Shown here: one piece after another, positions 8,944 to 17,520 of the stretch
Layout: each line of letters begins with the position of its first letter
How positions within the stretch are numbered: position 1 is the first letter of the stretch
NCBI GenBank assembly: GCA_030429345.1
Contig: JAUIFJ010000004.1
Span: 1 to 64,000 of the forward strand
DNA length: 64,000 bases
Direction: 5' to 3'
Origin: a bacterium
GTDB lineage: Bacteria; CAIWAD01
The notes under the pieces: model-generated
What the model was told of the DNA's origin: nothing
Database searches by the model: none
The model's input: only the letters and a program-made list of their open reading frames with translations
Made by a program: the position numbers and the translations under genes

Positions 8944-11112
8944 ATGCAAAGTCCGTGGATCCTCTTCTTCTTCTGCCTGCTGCTGGCCGGTCCAACGTTT
9001 GCCGGGCACGGAGAGCTCCACGTGCTGGTGCGCTCTGCGGAGAGCGGCGTGGAACTCGAAAACGTGCTCGTCGAGCTGCCGGGTCCAGGTCGCCGGGCCT
9101 GGAGCGACGCCCTGGGCCGCTGCCGCTTCGGCGACCTTGAGACGGGGCGTCACACAGCGCGCCTGAGCCATCTGGCCTACCGCTCCCGGGAGCTGTCCCT
9201 GGACATCGAGGACGCGGGCGTCACGCGGATCGAGGTCAGCCTGGAGCCCCGCCGCCTGGAGCTGGAAGCCCTGGTCGTCGAAGGCCGGGCGCAGGCCCTG
9301 CAGGAGGTGGAGGGCGAAGGCAACCTGCTGCTGCTGCGGGGAGAATCCCTGCGCGCCCTGGGAGCGGATCCGGGAAAGGCCCTGGAAGGACTGCCTGGCT
9401 TGAGCCTCGATCGGCAGGGAGGACGGCAGTACCTGCGTGTCGACGGCAGCCGCCCGGAACAGGTGCTGGTCCTGCTGGACGGCCTTCCGCTCAATCCTGG
9501 AGCTGGGGGTGCCGTCGACCTGTCGATGCTCGACCTGTCGCGTGTCGAGTCCGTCGAGTACCGTCGGGGTGCCGACCCCGCCAGCGGGGCGATCGCCGCC
9601 TCGATCAACTTTGTCACACACCAGCGGGGCGGACGCGGCCTGCGCTTCCGCGTGGACGCCGCCGATCCCTGGCGCTGGGGCCTTGGCGCGGGCCTGGAAC
9701 ACGAACTGGCCCGGGGCTTCCTGCGCCTGGACCTGAGCCGCAAGGGCAGTCCGGGAGACTACGAGTACGGCAATCCTGCCGATGGCCGGATCGCCCGCCG
9801 CCGGAACAACGACCGCTCGCAGTCCGGCTTCGACCTGGACTGGCGCCGGGAAGAACGGCGCGGCCTGAGCCGGATCCGCTTGTCGCGCAGCCTGGCGAGG
9901 GAGGGGATCGGCGACCGCCTGGCCCTGGCCGACGAGTTCCCTGTGCGACAGGAACAGCGCGAAACGCGGTTCGGCCTCGACCTGGGCGCGGCCGAGCACA
10001 GGGGCCTGCGCCTCGACCTGCGTCGTCGCACTCTCGAGCAGGAGGACGCCTTCTACGGCCGTCGCGGCGAAACCCTGGATCACCTGGAGGGCAGCGGGAC
10101 CTGGACGGCGGACAGCCTGGGCGCCCACCACCTTCGCCTGCGCTACGATCTGCGCCTGCAGCTCCACGAAGCGAGAGAGCGGAGCGGCAGCAGCAAGGTC
10201 CGCAGCCTGGAACAGCGCCCATCCCTCGCCTGGCGCAGCGACATGCTGCCCCTGTTGCGCAGCCGCCTGGCGCTCGCCTGGCAGGAGCGCAGCCGCGAGG
10301 GGCAGAGGGAAGGGCACGGTCTGGCGGGGCTGGACCTGGAGAACCGGCAGGGACGGCCCCTGCTGGCACGGCTCAGTCTGGCGCGCAGTCTGCGCATGCC
10401 GACCTTCCTGGAATCCTTCCCGGTCGGCGGCACGCGCATCGTCGGCAACAGCGACCTGCGTCCCGAGCGCTACCGGGAAGCGCGCCTGCTGCTGCGCTGG
10501 AGCCCGGCATCACGCGGCGGGCCGGGTGCCCGTCTGGGCTGGATCGAGGCGGAAGCTTTGGAGCGCCGGGGGGAAGACCAGATCGTCTGGCGGCAAACCA
10601 CGGCCCGCGCCTGGAAGGCCTTCAACCTGGGTTCGGCGCGCATTCGGCAGCTGCGCGTCTCCCTGCGTGCAGAAGCCGGCCCGGAGTGGAGCCTGCAGGC
10701 AGAGGCGCGGCGCCTGGATCCGCGCAACACGACGCCCGGCGTCAACGAGGGGCGCTTCCTTCCGCATCGCGCGTTGTGGGGCTGGAACCTGGTCCTGCGG
10801 CGCGACTGGGGGCGCAGGCGCGCCGCGCGCAGGCACGCCGCGCGTTGGCACGCCACTCTCAGCGCCCGCGGGGAAGGCAAGCGCCACCACAACGAAAGCA
10901 ACACCAGCGGGCTGGACCTGGCCGGGCTCGAGCCCTGGAGCACCCTCGACCTGGACCTGGGCGCGCGCTGGCGGCAGGGGCCCTGGGATCTGCGCGGCGG
11001 GCTGCTGGTGGGAAATCTGCTGGACGAGAGCTATCGTCTTGTCCCCCGGGTGCCGCTGCCCGGACGCCGCATCGGCCTGCACCTGAGCCTGGAGTACAGA
11101 CCCGGACCATGA
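8944..11112 (+). CDS. TonB-dependent outer-membrane receptor, candidate corrinoid (BtuB-like) receptor
   Basis: Outer-membrane gated channel of 722 aa that would import a large nutrient using TonB energy. Signal peptide is residues 1-20. A carboxypeptidase-regulatory-like beta domain (about 24-90) precedes a plug domain (about 105-225, with LRVDGSRPEQVLVLLDGLPLN and VESVEYRRGADPASGA) and a 22-strand-type barrel to the C terminus. The next gene, a beta-propeller lipoprotein, overlaps it by 4 bases (ATGA), and a cobalamin adenosyltransferase follows. That context resembles the BtuB-BtuG pairing of Bacteroidota, so corrinoid uptake is my inference. I see no cobalamin riboswitch in the 107-base leader. 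Other siderophore or glycan receptors are possible. Confidence 0.9.
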   Translation: MQSPWILFFFCLLLAGPTFAGHGELHVLVRSAESGVELENVLVELPGPGRRAWSDALGRCRFGDLETGRHTARLSHLAYRSRELSLDIEDAGVTRIEVSLEPRRLELEALVVEGRAQALQEVEGEGNLLLLRGESLRALGADPGKALEGLPGLSLDRQGGRQYLRVDGSRPEQVLVLLDGLPLNPGAGGAVDLSMLDLSRVESVEYRRGADPASGAIAASINFVTHQRGGRGLRFRVDAADPWRWGLGAGLEHELARGFLRLDLSRKGSPGDYEYGNPADGRIARRRNNDRSQSGFDLDWRREERRGLSRIRLSRSLAREGIGDRLALADEFPVRQEQRETRFGLDLGAAEHRGLRLDLRRRTLEQEDAFYGRRGETLDHLEGSGTWTADSLGAHHLRLRYDLRLQLHEARERSGSSKVRSLEQRPSLAWRSDMLPLLRSRLALAWQERSREGQREGHGLAGLDLENRQGRPLLARLSLARSLRMPTFLESFPVGGTRIVGNSDLRPERYREARLLLRWSPASRGGPGARLGWIEAEALERRGEDQIVWRQTTARAWKAFNLGSARIRQLRVSLRAEAGPEWSLQAEARRLDPRNTTPGVNEGRFLPHRALWGWNLVLRRDWGRRRAARRHAARWHATLSARGEGKRHHNESNTSGLDLAGLEPWSTLDLDLGARWRQGPWDLRGGLLVGNLLDESYRLVPRVPLPGRRIGLHLSLEYRPGP

Positions 11113-12167
11113 GACCCCGCCTTGCCCTTCTGCCGCTGTTCCTGCTGGCGGCGTGTGACACGGAGGAATCCGCCGATCCGGCGCAGCTGCTCGGCCGGCG
11201 CCTGCTGGTCCTGGACAGCGACGGCGGATCCACCAGCATCGGGTTGCTCGATCCGGCGGACGGCAGCTTCCTGGAGCACATTGCTCCGACGGGAGCCGTG
11301 CCCAACCACCTGCACCGCGAGGGCGACCGGCTCTACGTGAGCTGTTCCGGCGACGACCGGCTGCTGTGCTACAGCATCGGCGACAGCAGCCTGGTCCTGG
11401 AGCGCAACTGGGCCTTCAACGAGATCGACGAATTGCCGGATCCGCAGGAGCGGCGCTACGGGCTCTGGGCCAGCGTGACACACGACGGCCTCGTCTACAG
11501 CACGCTGGGTTCCACGGACGAGATCGGCGTGCTGGACCCGCAGAGCGGCGAATGGAGCCGCTTCGCCACCGGCCGCTGGCCGCAGGGCCTGCTCCGGCGC
11601 GGGGACCGGCTCTACGTGGCCTGCACGGGTTTCGACCCCGCCGATTTCAGCTATGGCGCGAGCGAGCTGCGCGTATACGGGCTCCCCGGCATTGAGGAAC
11701 TCTACCGGGTGCCCCTTGCCCCCAACTGCCAGGCCCTTGCCTTCGCCGGGGACGGCACGCTGCTGGCGCTGAGCAGCGGGGACTACGACCAGGTGACAGG
11801 CACCTTGCAAGGGCTGGATCCGGTGGACGGAGGCCTGCTATTCAGCGCTTCACTCGACGACTACCCGGGGCAGCTCGAGGTGGCGGGAAACCGGGTCTGG
11901 CTGGCCGCGTGGGGACAGTACGACCTGACGCCCGGCGGGGAACAGTCGGGGTTGGTCTACTGCTATGACCTGGCGGGGCAGGCCTGGCTGCGGGGCAGCG
12001 GCATGGGGCTGGAGGTCGGCGCCGGGGCCACGGACCTGGAGTGGAGCGGCGAGGAGCTGCTGGTCAGCTGTTTCGCCGCCGACCAGGTCTGCGTGATCCG
12101 CGGGGACAGCCTGAGTGCGTGTTACACGGCCGGAGACGGTCCGGGCGCGCTGCTGTGGCTGGAATAG
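11109..12167 (+). CDS. Beta-propeller (YncE/BtuG-like) surface lipoprotein
   Basis: Predicted lipoprotein of 352 aa. The signal sequence ends in a lipobox with Cys16 (LLAAC). The rest is a chain of about 40-residue repeats of the YncE/WD-like propeller type (for example DRLYVSCSGDDRLLCYSIGD, RLYVACTGFDPADFS), consistent with a seven-bladed propeller. Its ATG overlaps the stop of the TonB receptor (ATGA), so the two are translationally coupled. In Bacteroidota the BtuG lipoproteins are propellers that sit on BtuB and hand over B12. The size, lipidation and position support the same role, but the sequence alone does not prove the ligand. It carries one copy of the TGTCACACG 9-mer at 11152-11160 (reverse orientation). 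Confidence 0.85.
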   Translation: MRPRLALLPLFLLAACDTEESADPAQLLGRRLLVLDSDGGSTSIGLLDPADGSFLEHIAPTGAVPNHLHREGDRLYVSCSGDDRLLCYSIGDSSLVLERNWAFNEIDELPDPQERRYGLWASVTHDGLVYSTLGSTDEIGVLDPQSGEWSRFATGRWPQGLLRRGDRLYVACTGFDPADFSYGASELRVYGLPGIEELYRVPLAPNCQALAFAGDGTLLALSSGDYDQVTGTLQGLDPVDGGLLFSASLDDYPGQLEVAGNRVWLAAWGQYDLTPGGEQSGLVYCYDLAGQAWLRGSGMGLEVGAGATDLEWSGEELLVSCFAADQVCVIRGDSLSACYTAGDGPGALLWLE

Positions 12168-12177
12168 GAAAAGATCT

Positions 12178-12354
12178 GGCCCGGCTTTGCCGGGGAGAGA
12201 CTGTTGGTATAATCGTTCAAGTTCCCGTGGTCTGGCCACGGGATTTGAGCTGTAAAGGCCCGGCGAAGCCGGGGAGAGACTGTTGGTATAATCGTTCAAG
12301 TTCCCGTGGTCCAGCCACGGGATTTTAGCAGTAAAGGCCCGGCTTTGCCGGGCC
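12178..12354. repeat. 79-bp tandem repeat with hairpins and TATAAT boxes
   Basis: Two full units begin at 12178 and 12257, and a partial third at 12336, giving an exact 79-base period. Each unit opens with a hairpin (CCCGGC/GCCGGG; loop TTT, GAA, TTT in the three copies) and then has TATAAT (12208-12213 and 12287-12292). A second hairpin (CCCGTGG/CCACGGG; middle TCTGG or TCCAG) follows. Differences between copies fall in loops while stems stay perfect. The first TATAAT has TTGCCG 15 bases upstream, a poor spacing. The repeat could supply a promoter for the downstream adenosyltransferase or be a selfish intergenic element. Confidence 0.85.
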
Positions 12355-12371
12355 AGATTGGATTTGTGTAG

Positions 12372-12953
12372 ATGGTTCGCATCAACCGGATTGTGACGGG
12401 GGTGGGAGACAAGGGCTCGACCCGGCTGGGAGACAACAGCGAAGTGCCCAAGGAGGATCCGCGGGTCGAGGCCTATGGCTCGGTGGACGAAGTCAACGCG
12501 GTCCTGGGCCTGGTCCTGGCGCGCGAAGATCTTCCCGAGGCCGACCGCGCCCTGCTTTCCCGCGTGCAGAACGAGCTTTTCGACCTGGGAGCGGATCTCT
12601 GCACTCCGCCCGCCGATACAGAAAAAGAGGGCAGCCGGCTGCGTCTCGCTCCCCGCGCCGCCGAAGCGCTGGAAGAAGAGCTGGAAGCGCGCAATGCCGA
12701 TCTGCCGGCCCTGACCAGCTTCATCCTGCCTGGCGGGGGCGAAACGGCCGCCCGGCTGCACCAGGCGCGCACGGTCTGTCGCCGGGCGGAACGGCGCTAC
12801 TGGCAACTGGTTTCCAGCGGCGCGAGCGTTTCCCGGGCCATCGGCCTGTACCTCAACCGGCTGGGGGACCTGCTTTTTGTCCTGGCCCGCGCGAACTGCG
12901 ACCGGGGGGGCGAGGTGCTCTGGATTCCGGGCGGTGACCGCGAACACACGTGA
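12372..12953 (+). CDS. pduO: PduO-type cob(I)alamin adenosyltransferase
   Basis: Transfers the adenosyl group of ATP to cob(I)alamin to make coenzyme B12 in the cytoplasm. The 193-aa protein has the N-terminal PduO ATP-binding motif (TGVGDKGSTRLGDN), the AYGSVDEVNAVLG segment, and the C-terminal helix-bundle signatures CRRAERRYW and YLNRLGDLLFVLARA. Length and order match the family. Shine-Dalgarno sequence is weak. It lies about 200 bases after the propeller lipoprotein gene and on the same strand, with the tandem repeat in between. This supports a corrinoid theme for the module, but salvage enzymes of this type also occur alone. The family assignment is firm; the operon link is inferred. 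Confidence 0.95.
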   Translation: MVRINRIVTGVGDKGSTRLGDNSEVPKEDPRVEAYGSVDEVNAVLGLVLAREDLPEADRALLSRVQNELFDLGADLCTPPADTEKEGSRLRLAPRAAEALEEELEARNADLPALTSFILPGGGETAARLHQARTVCRRAERRYWQLVSSGASVSRAIGLYLNRLGDLLFVLARANCDRGGEVLWIPGGDREHT

Positions 12954-13040
12954 TTCGCCCCGGCATGAGTAGATTTGCCGCGTCCGGGTGAAGATCCGGC
13001 GGCACAGCGTTTTGGTTTGACCAATAAGGAAGGAAGAGGC

Positions 13041-15149
13041 ATGAAGGCCCTGACCCAAGGGCTGGCTTTGGCCGGTCTGATTCTGGCTGCAACGGGACTC
13101 CAGGCTCAGGAATCCCAGAACTGCAGCATCGTCCAGTGGGAGCTCTCCGGCGAAGTGCGCGCCGTGGCTTCGACCTCTGAGTGGATTCTCTGCGGGGAAG
13201 GCATGCGCTTCCACATCGTGGATCTTCTGGGTGAGACCCATCCGCAACGCAGCGTGAGCCTGGACATGCCGGCCATCGTCGAGGACATCCTCGTCGAGGG
13301 GACGCTGGCCTATGTGGCCTGCGGCGACGCCGGCCTGCGCATCGTCGACCTGGACGATCCCGACAATCCGGCCATCATCGGATCCCTCGACACGCCCGGT
13401 TTCGCCCGCGAGCTGGCGCTCCACGGCAGCCTGCTGGGCGTCGCTTCCGGCGGCAGCGGCCTGCAGCTGATGGATGTGCAGGATCCGGAAAGCCCCGCGG
13501 TCCTCGGCAGCTACAATACTTCCGGCTACAGCAACTCGGTCGTCTTCCGCGACAGCACGGCCCTGCTGGCCGACCAGGGCGGCGGGCTGCGCAGCATCGA
13601 CCTCAGAAATGTGTCACAGCCTGTCGAGCTGGACAGCCTGGGCGGACACGGCGACATGGCCGACCTCTTCCTGGTGGACGACACGGCCTGGGTTTCCGTG
13701 TCCAGCGGCATCATCCGGGTGGACGTGAGCCAGCCGGATTCGCTGGTCGACAACGGTTTCTTCGACCTGGACGGCACGCCGGGCGAGATCGAGGGCAACG
13801 ACAGCCTGGCCGTGGTCATCTGCAGCGATGTCCTGCGCCTGGTCGACATCTCCGATCCGGAGAATCCGCAGTACATGGGCCAGCAGGAGCTGGGCGGCAA
13901 CGGCAGCGGCCTTGTGCTGCAGGACAGCCTGGCCCTGGTCGCCACGCTCGCCGGCGGCCTGGACGCGATCGCTGTGTCACAGACCTGGGAGCCCTACCGG
14001 GTGGCCCTGCTCGACACGCCGGAAGAATTCCATGACGCGGCCTTCGGCGGCGGACAATTCGTCGTCGCCGGCGGCGAGGCGGGCCTGCTGGTCTACGATG
14101 TGCAGGAAGCGGAAGGTGTCCGCCAGGTTTCCCAGTACCGCCCCGACTGCGACGCCCGCCGTGTGCTGCTGGACGGCACGACGGCCTACTTGAGCTGTTA
14201 TGATGACGGCATCCGCATTGTCGACCTCTCGGACCCTGTCGAACCCGTCGAACTGGGACACCTGCCCTTGAGCGGCCTGATCAGCGGCATGGTGATGGCC
14301 TCGCCGGACCGCATGTTGGCCCTGGGCTATCCCTTCAGCGTCTACGACATCGACCTGAGCGATCCCGCGATGCCCGTGCTGCAGGACTCCCTGGTTTCCC
14401 CGGAGGTCAAGCGCGGCATCGCCGTCGACGGCCAGACGGCCTACCTGGCGATTCTGACCGGAGTGCGCATCCTCTCCCTGGAGGATCCGGAGAGCCTGGA
14501 GGACCTGGGATCGGTGACGATGGACGCGACTGTGCAGGATGTGGCGGCGGACAACGGCATGCTGGCCACCATCGGCGACCGGTTGGTGCTGCACGATCTG
14601 AGCAATCCCCAGGTGCCCGTGGAAGTGTCCGACTTCGAGGAGACGCAAGGCAGCCAGCTCGTCCTGACCCAGGACCTGGCCTACGCCATGGATCCGGAGA
14701 CCGGGCTGGATATCCTGGATCTGCAGAATCTCCAGATGCCCTTGCTGGGCGGCTGGATGAACATTTCCAACCTGAGGCGCGTCGCCGCCGTCGACAGCCT
14801 GGCCTGCCTGGTCTTCGACGATCGCATGGCCTTCCTGACCATCGACCCGGCGGTCGAGCTGGGCGAAGGACCCCGAAGCCTGCCCGCCAGCCTGAGCCTG
14901 GACGCGGTGGTGCCCAATCCCTTCAATCCGGTGGCTCGGGTCGAGTTCAGCCTGCAGCAGCCCGGCGCGGTCCGCCTGGCCGTCTACAACCTGCGCGGCC
15001 GCCTGGTGCGTACCCTGCACGAGGGTCCGCTGGCTGCGGGCAGCCACAGCCTGAACTTCGACGGTGGTGGCCTGGCCGGCGGAGTCTACCTGCTGCGCCT
15101 GAGCGCCAATGGCGAAAGCGCGGCAAGGAAGGTCGTCTACCTTCCCTAG
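13041..15149 (+). CDS. Secreted LVIVD-repeat beta-propeller protein with sorting domain
   Basis: Predicted surface or extracellular protein of 702 aa. The ATG at 13041 follows GGAAGGAAGAGG and begins a signal peptide cut near residue 22 (LQAQE). The body is a series of about 40-residue LVIVD repeats, each with a pattern such as AYVACGDAGLRIVDLDDPDNP, spanning about residues 50-600. The last 80 residues carry VVPNPFNPVARVEFSLQQPG, a FlgD-like/type IX sorting domain ending in GGVYLLRL. LVIVD proteins are thought to be cell-surface propellers, mostly of unknown ligand. No function can be assigned. A strong terminator follows directly. An in-frame extension upstream to 12975 is possible but lacks a signal peptide. 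Confidence 0.9.
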   Translation: MKALTQGLALAGLILAATGLQAQESQNCSIVQWELSGEVRAVASTSEWILCGEGMRFHIVDLLGETHPQRSVSLDMPAIVEDILVEGTLAYVACGDAGLRIVDLDDPDNPAIIGSLDTPGFARELALHGSLLGVASGGSGLQLMDVQDPESPAVLGSYNTSGYSNSVVFRDSTALLADQGGGLRSIDLRNVSQPVELDSLGGHGDMADLFLVDDTAWVSVSSGIIRVDVSQPDSLVDNGFFDLDGTPGEIEGNDSLAVVICSDVLRLVDISDPENPQYMGQQELGGNGSGLVLQDSLALVATLAGGLDAIAVSQTWEPYRVALLDTPEEFHDAAFGGGQFVVAGGEAGLLVYDVQEAEGVRQVSQYRPDCDARRVLLDGTTAYLSCYDDGIRIVDLSDPVEPVELGHLPLSGLISGMVMASPDRMLALGYPFSVYDIDLSDPAMPVLQDSLVSPEVKRGIAVDGQTAYLAILTGVRILSLEDPESLEDLGSVTMDATVQDVAADNGMLATIGDRLVLHDLSNPQVPVEVSDFEETQGSQLVLTQDLAYAMDPETGLDILDLQNLQMPLLGGWMNISNLRRVAAVDSLACLVFDDRMAFLTIDPAVELGEGPRSLPASLSLDAVVPNPFNPVARVEFSLQQPGAVRLAVYNLRGRLVRTLHEGPLAAGSHSLNFDGGGLAGGVYLLRLSANGESAARKVVYLP

Positions 15150-15173
15150 CCGGGCGCCAGCTACGCCATTCCA

Positions 15174-15206
15174 GAACCCCGCGCCTTGCCGCGGGGTTCT
15201 TTTCGT
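15174..15206 (+). terminator. Intrinsic terminator after the LVIVD protein
   Basis: Stem AACCCCGC/GCGGGGTT with a short loop is followed by CTTTTCGTTT, 25 bases after the stop codon. Confidence 0.8.
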
Positions 15207-15300
15207 TTGTCCTGGAGTGTCACAGTTGCAGGGCCTGGCTTTCCCCGCGCGCGGGGCGCTCTGCAGAGAGCAGAATCTCGCCGGGCTCTCTTCTGTTCTA

Positions 15301-15329
15301 TTGCGCTTCCTTTGGAAAACTGCTAGCAT
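15301..15329 (+). promoter_or_regulatory. Candidate sigma-70 promoter for the ffh operon
   Basis: TTGCGC at 15301-15306 and TAGCAT at 15324-15329 are separated by exactly 17 bases. The pair lies about 115 bases before the ffh start and after the upstream terminator, in a relatively AT-rich patch. Confidence 0.5.
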
Positions 15330-15442
15330 GTCGAGCTTCGGCCGTTTTCGGCCATTGACGGCCGGAGCGTGTGCTGCGCTCCCGGTTTCCTGATGCGGCA
15401 TCTCCCCTGTGGCGATGCCGCGAGTTGTCTGGAGCGCCTCGC

Positions 15443-16894
15443 ATGTTCGAATCGATTCAGGACCGTTTCGACGGGATTCTTCGCGGCCTGAAGGGCACGG
15501 CGAAGATCAGCGAATCGAACATCGAGGAAGCCGTCAGCCAGATCCGCCGGGCCCTGCTCGAGGCGGACGTCAACATCAAGGTGGTCCGCACCTTCATTAA
15601 TGACGTCCGCGAGGAGGCGAAGGGCGAAGGGGTGCTTAAGGCGGTCTCGCCGGGGCAGCAATTCACCAAGATCCTCAGCGACAAGCTGCAGGAGCTCCTG
15701 GGCGGCCAGGCCGAGCCGATCCGCTGGAACCGCGAAGGCCCGACGGTCATCATGATGGTCGGCCTGCAGGGCAGCGGCAAGACGACTTCCGCCGGCAAAC
15801 TGGCGGGCATGTTGAAGAAGAAAGGGCGCAAGCCCTTCCTGATCGCCGCCGACGTCTACCGGCCTGCCGCCGTCGACCAGCTGGTCGTGCTGGGCGAGCA
15901 GCTGGGAGTGCCGGTGTTCCGGCCCATTGACGACGATCCCTTCAAGACGGCCGTCGAAGGTCTGGCCGAGGCGAAGCGTCAAGGCGCGGACACGATCCTG
16001 CTGGATACGGCGGGACGCCTGCACATTGACGAAGGGATGATGGCCGAACTGGAGGCGATCCGCGGGGAAATCCAGCCCAGCGAGATCCTCTTCGTGGCGG
16101 ATGCCATGATCGGCCAGGACGCGGTCAACGCCGCCAGCGAGTTCGATCGCCGGCTGGCTTTCACCGGCGTCGTGCTGACCAAGCTTGACGGCGACACGCG
16201 AGGGGGCAGCGCCCTTTCGATCCGCTCGGTGACGGGCAAGCCGATCAAGTTCGTCGGTCTGGGAGAGAAGCTCGACGCCATCGAGCAGTTCCATCCGGAT
16301 CGCATGGCGCAGCGCATTCTGGGCATGGGCGACGTAGTGACCCTCGTCGAAAAAGCCCAGGAGCAGATCGACCGGGTCGATGCGGAGAAGATGGCGGCCA
16401 AGCTGAGCCGCGCCGAGTTCGACCTGGAAGATTTCCTGAGCCAGCTGCAGGTGATCAAGAAAATGGGCCCCCTGGAGGGCCTGTTGAAGATGATCCCCGG
16501 GGTTGGCAGCAAGATCAGCCAGCTGAACCTCGACCCCAAGTCGATGGTGCGGACGGAGGCGATCATCCAGTCGATGACGCCGGGCGAGCGCAAGCAGCCC
16601 GCGGCGATCAACGGCAGTCGCAAGAAGCGGATTGCGCGGGGCTCCGGAACCCAGGAAAACGAGGTCCAGGCCCTGCTGAATCAATACAACCAGATGAAGG
16701 GCATGCTGAAGCAGCTCTCGGGTCTGGGAGGAATGGGCGCCCTGTTCGGCGGCGGCGGAGCCGGCGCCGAAGAAGAAGGCGCCCTGCCCGCGGGTGGTCG
16801 CATGCCCCTGATGCCGGGCATGGGCGGCATGCGGCAGCGCAGCACGAAGCCGGTGCGCCACCACAACCGCAAGAAGAAGAAAAAGAAACGATAG
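15443..16894 (+). CDS. ffh: Signal recognition particle protein Ffh
   Basis: GTPase that binds 4.5S RNA and nascent signal sequences and delivers ribosomes to the membrane receptor FtsY. The 483-aa protein shows the N helical bundle, G1 GLQGSGKTTSAGKLA, the YRPAAVDQL insertion region, DTAGRLHID, TKLDGDTRGG and GLGEKLD. A methionine-rich M domain follows (GSGTQENEVQALLNQYNQMKG, then GMG/MPGMGGM). ATG 15443 follows GGAG by 8 bases; the extra 24 in-frame codons upstream look non-coding. The tail ends in a run of basic residues (RKKKKKKR), probably aiding RNA contact. It heads the ffh-rpsP-rimM-trmD-rplS operon. Confidence 0.98.
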   Translation: MFESIQDRFDGILRGLKGTAKISESNIEEAVSQIRRALLEADVNIKVVRTFINDVREEAKGEGVLKAVSPGQQFTKILSDKLQELLGGQAEPIRWNREGPTVIMMVGLQGSGKTTSAGKLAGMLKKKGRKPFLIAADVYRPAAVDQLVVLGEQLGVPVFRPIDDDPFKTAVEGLAEAKRQGADTILLDTAGRLHIDEGMMAELEAIRGEIQPSEILFVADAMIGQDAVNAASEFDRRLAFTGVVLTKLDGDTRGGSALSIRSVTGKPIKFVGLGEKLDAIEQFHPDRMAQRILGMGDVVTLVEKAQEQIDRVDAEKMAAKLSRAEFDLEDFLSQLQVIKKMGPLEGLLKMIPGVGSKISQLNLDPKSMVRTEAIIQSMTPGERKQPAAINGSRKKRIARGSGTQENEVQALLNQYNQMKGMLKQLSGLGGMGALFGGGGAGAEEEGALPAGGRMPLMPGMGGMRQRSTKPVRHHNRKKKKKKR

Positions 16895-16938
16895 ACAGGC
16901 GCCGCCTGGATGGCGCCACCAAGGCAAGCAGGAGAACG

Positions 16939-17505
16939 ATGGCTGTCAAGCTTCGTCTGGCCCGCCTGGGCCGCAAGAAACGCCCCTTCTACCGCATCGT
17001 CGCGATCGACTCGCGCAAGGCCCGCAACGCGGATTTTCTCGAGCGCATCGGGACCTATGATCCGCTGCAGCAGCCGGCCCGCATCGAAGTGGATCACGAC
17101 CTGGCCATCAAGTGGCTGGGCAACGGCGCCAAGCCTTCCGACACGGTCCGCACGCTGCTTTCCCGAACCGGCGTCATGCTGCGCTGGGACCTGAGCAAGC
17201 GCAAGGCCACGCCGGAGCAGATCGAGGAAGCGGTCAGCGCCCACCAGCAGGGCTACCTGGACAAGATTTCCAAGGCCGAGTCGGCCAAGCGCGAAGCGGC
17301 CGAGAAGGTCCGCCGCGCCGAAGAGGAGAAGGCCGCCGCCGAGGCTGCCGAAGCCGAAGCCAAGGCCCGCGCCGAAGCCGAAGCGGAAGCCAAGGCCAAG
17401 GCTGAAGCCGAAGCCGCCGCCAAGGCCGAGGAGAGCGAAGAAGCCCCCGCCGAAGAGGCCGCTTCCGAAGACGCTCCCGCTGAAGGCGAAGAGAAGAGCG
17501 AGTAG
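16939..17505 (+). CDS. rpsP: 30S ribosomal protein S16 with long charged tail
   Basis: Small-subunit ribosomal protein. Residues 1-85 are a canonical S16 (MAVKLRLARLGRKKRPFYRIV, SRKARNADFLERIGTYDP, TLLSRTGVMLRWD). The protein is 188 aa, about twice the usual length. Residues 90-188 are a helical, low-complexity tail of Ala, Glu and Lys repeats (KAEAEAAAKAEE) ending in acidic Pro/Ala/Glu sequence. The tail keeps an open frame to a normal stop 15 bases before rimM, so it is not a frameshift. The gene follows ffh by 44 bases. The role of the tail is unknown. Confidence 0.97.
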   Translation: MAVKLRLARLGRKKRPFYRIVAIDSRKARNADFLERIGTYDPLQQPARIEVDHDLAIKWLGNGAKPSDTVRTLLSRTGVMLRWDLSKRKATPEQIEEAVSAHQQGYLDKISKAESAKREAAEKVRRAEEEKAAAEAAEAEAKARAEAEAEAKAKAEAEAAAKAEESEEAPAEEAASEDAPAEGEEKSE

Positions 17506-17520
17506 CTTTTCCTTTCCTGC

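Noticed and set aside
12178-12354. Pair of intrinsic terminators
   Set aside because: Hairpins are strong but no T-run follows any of them; the 79-base periodicity fits a tandem repeat better.
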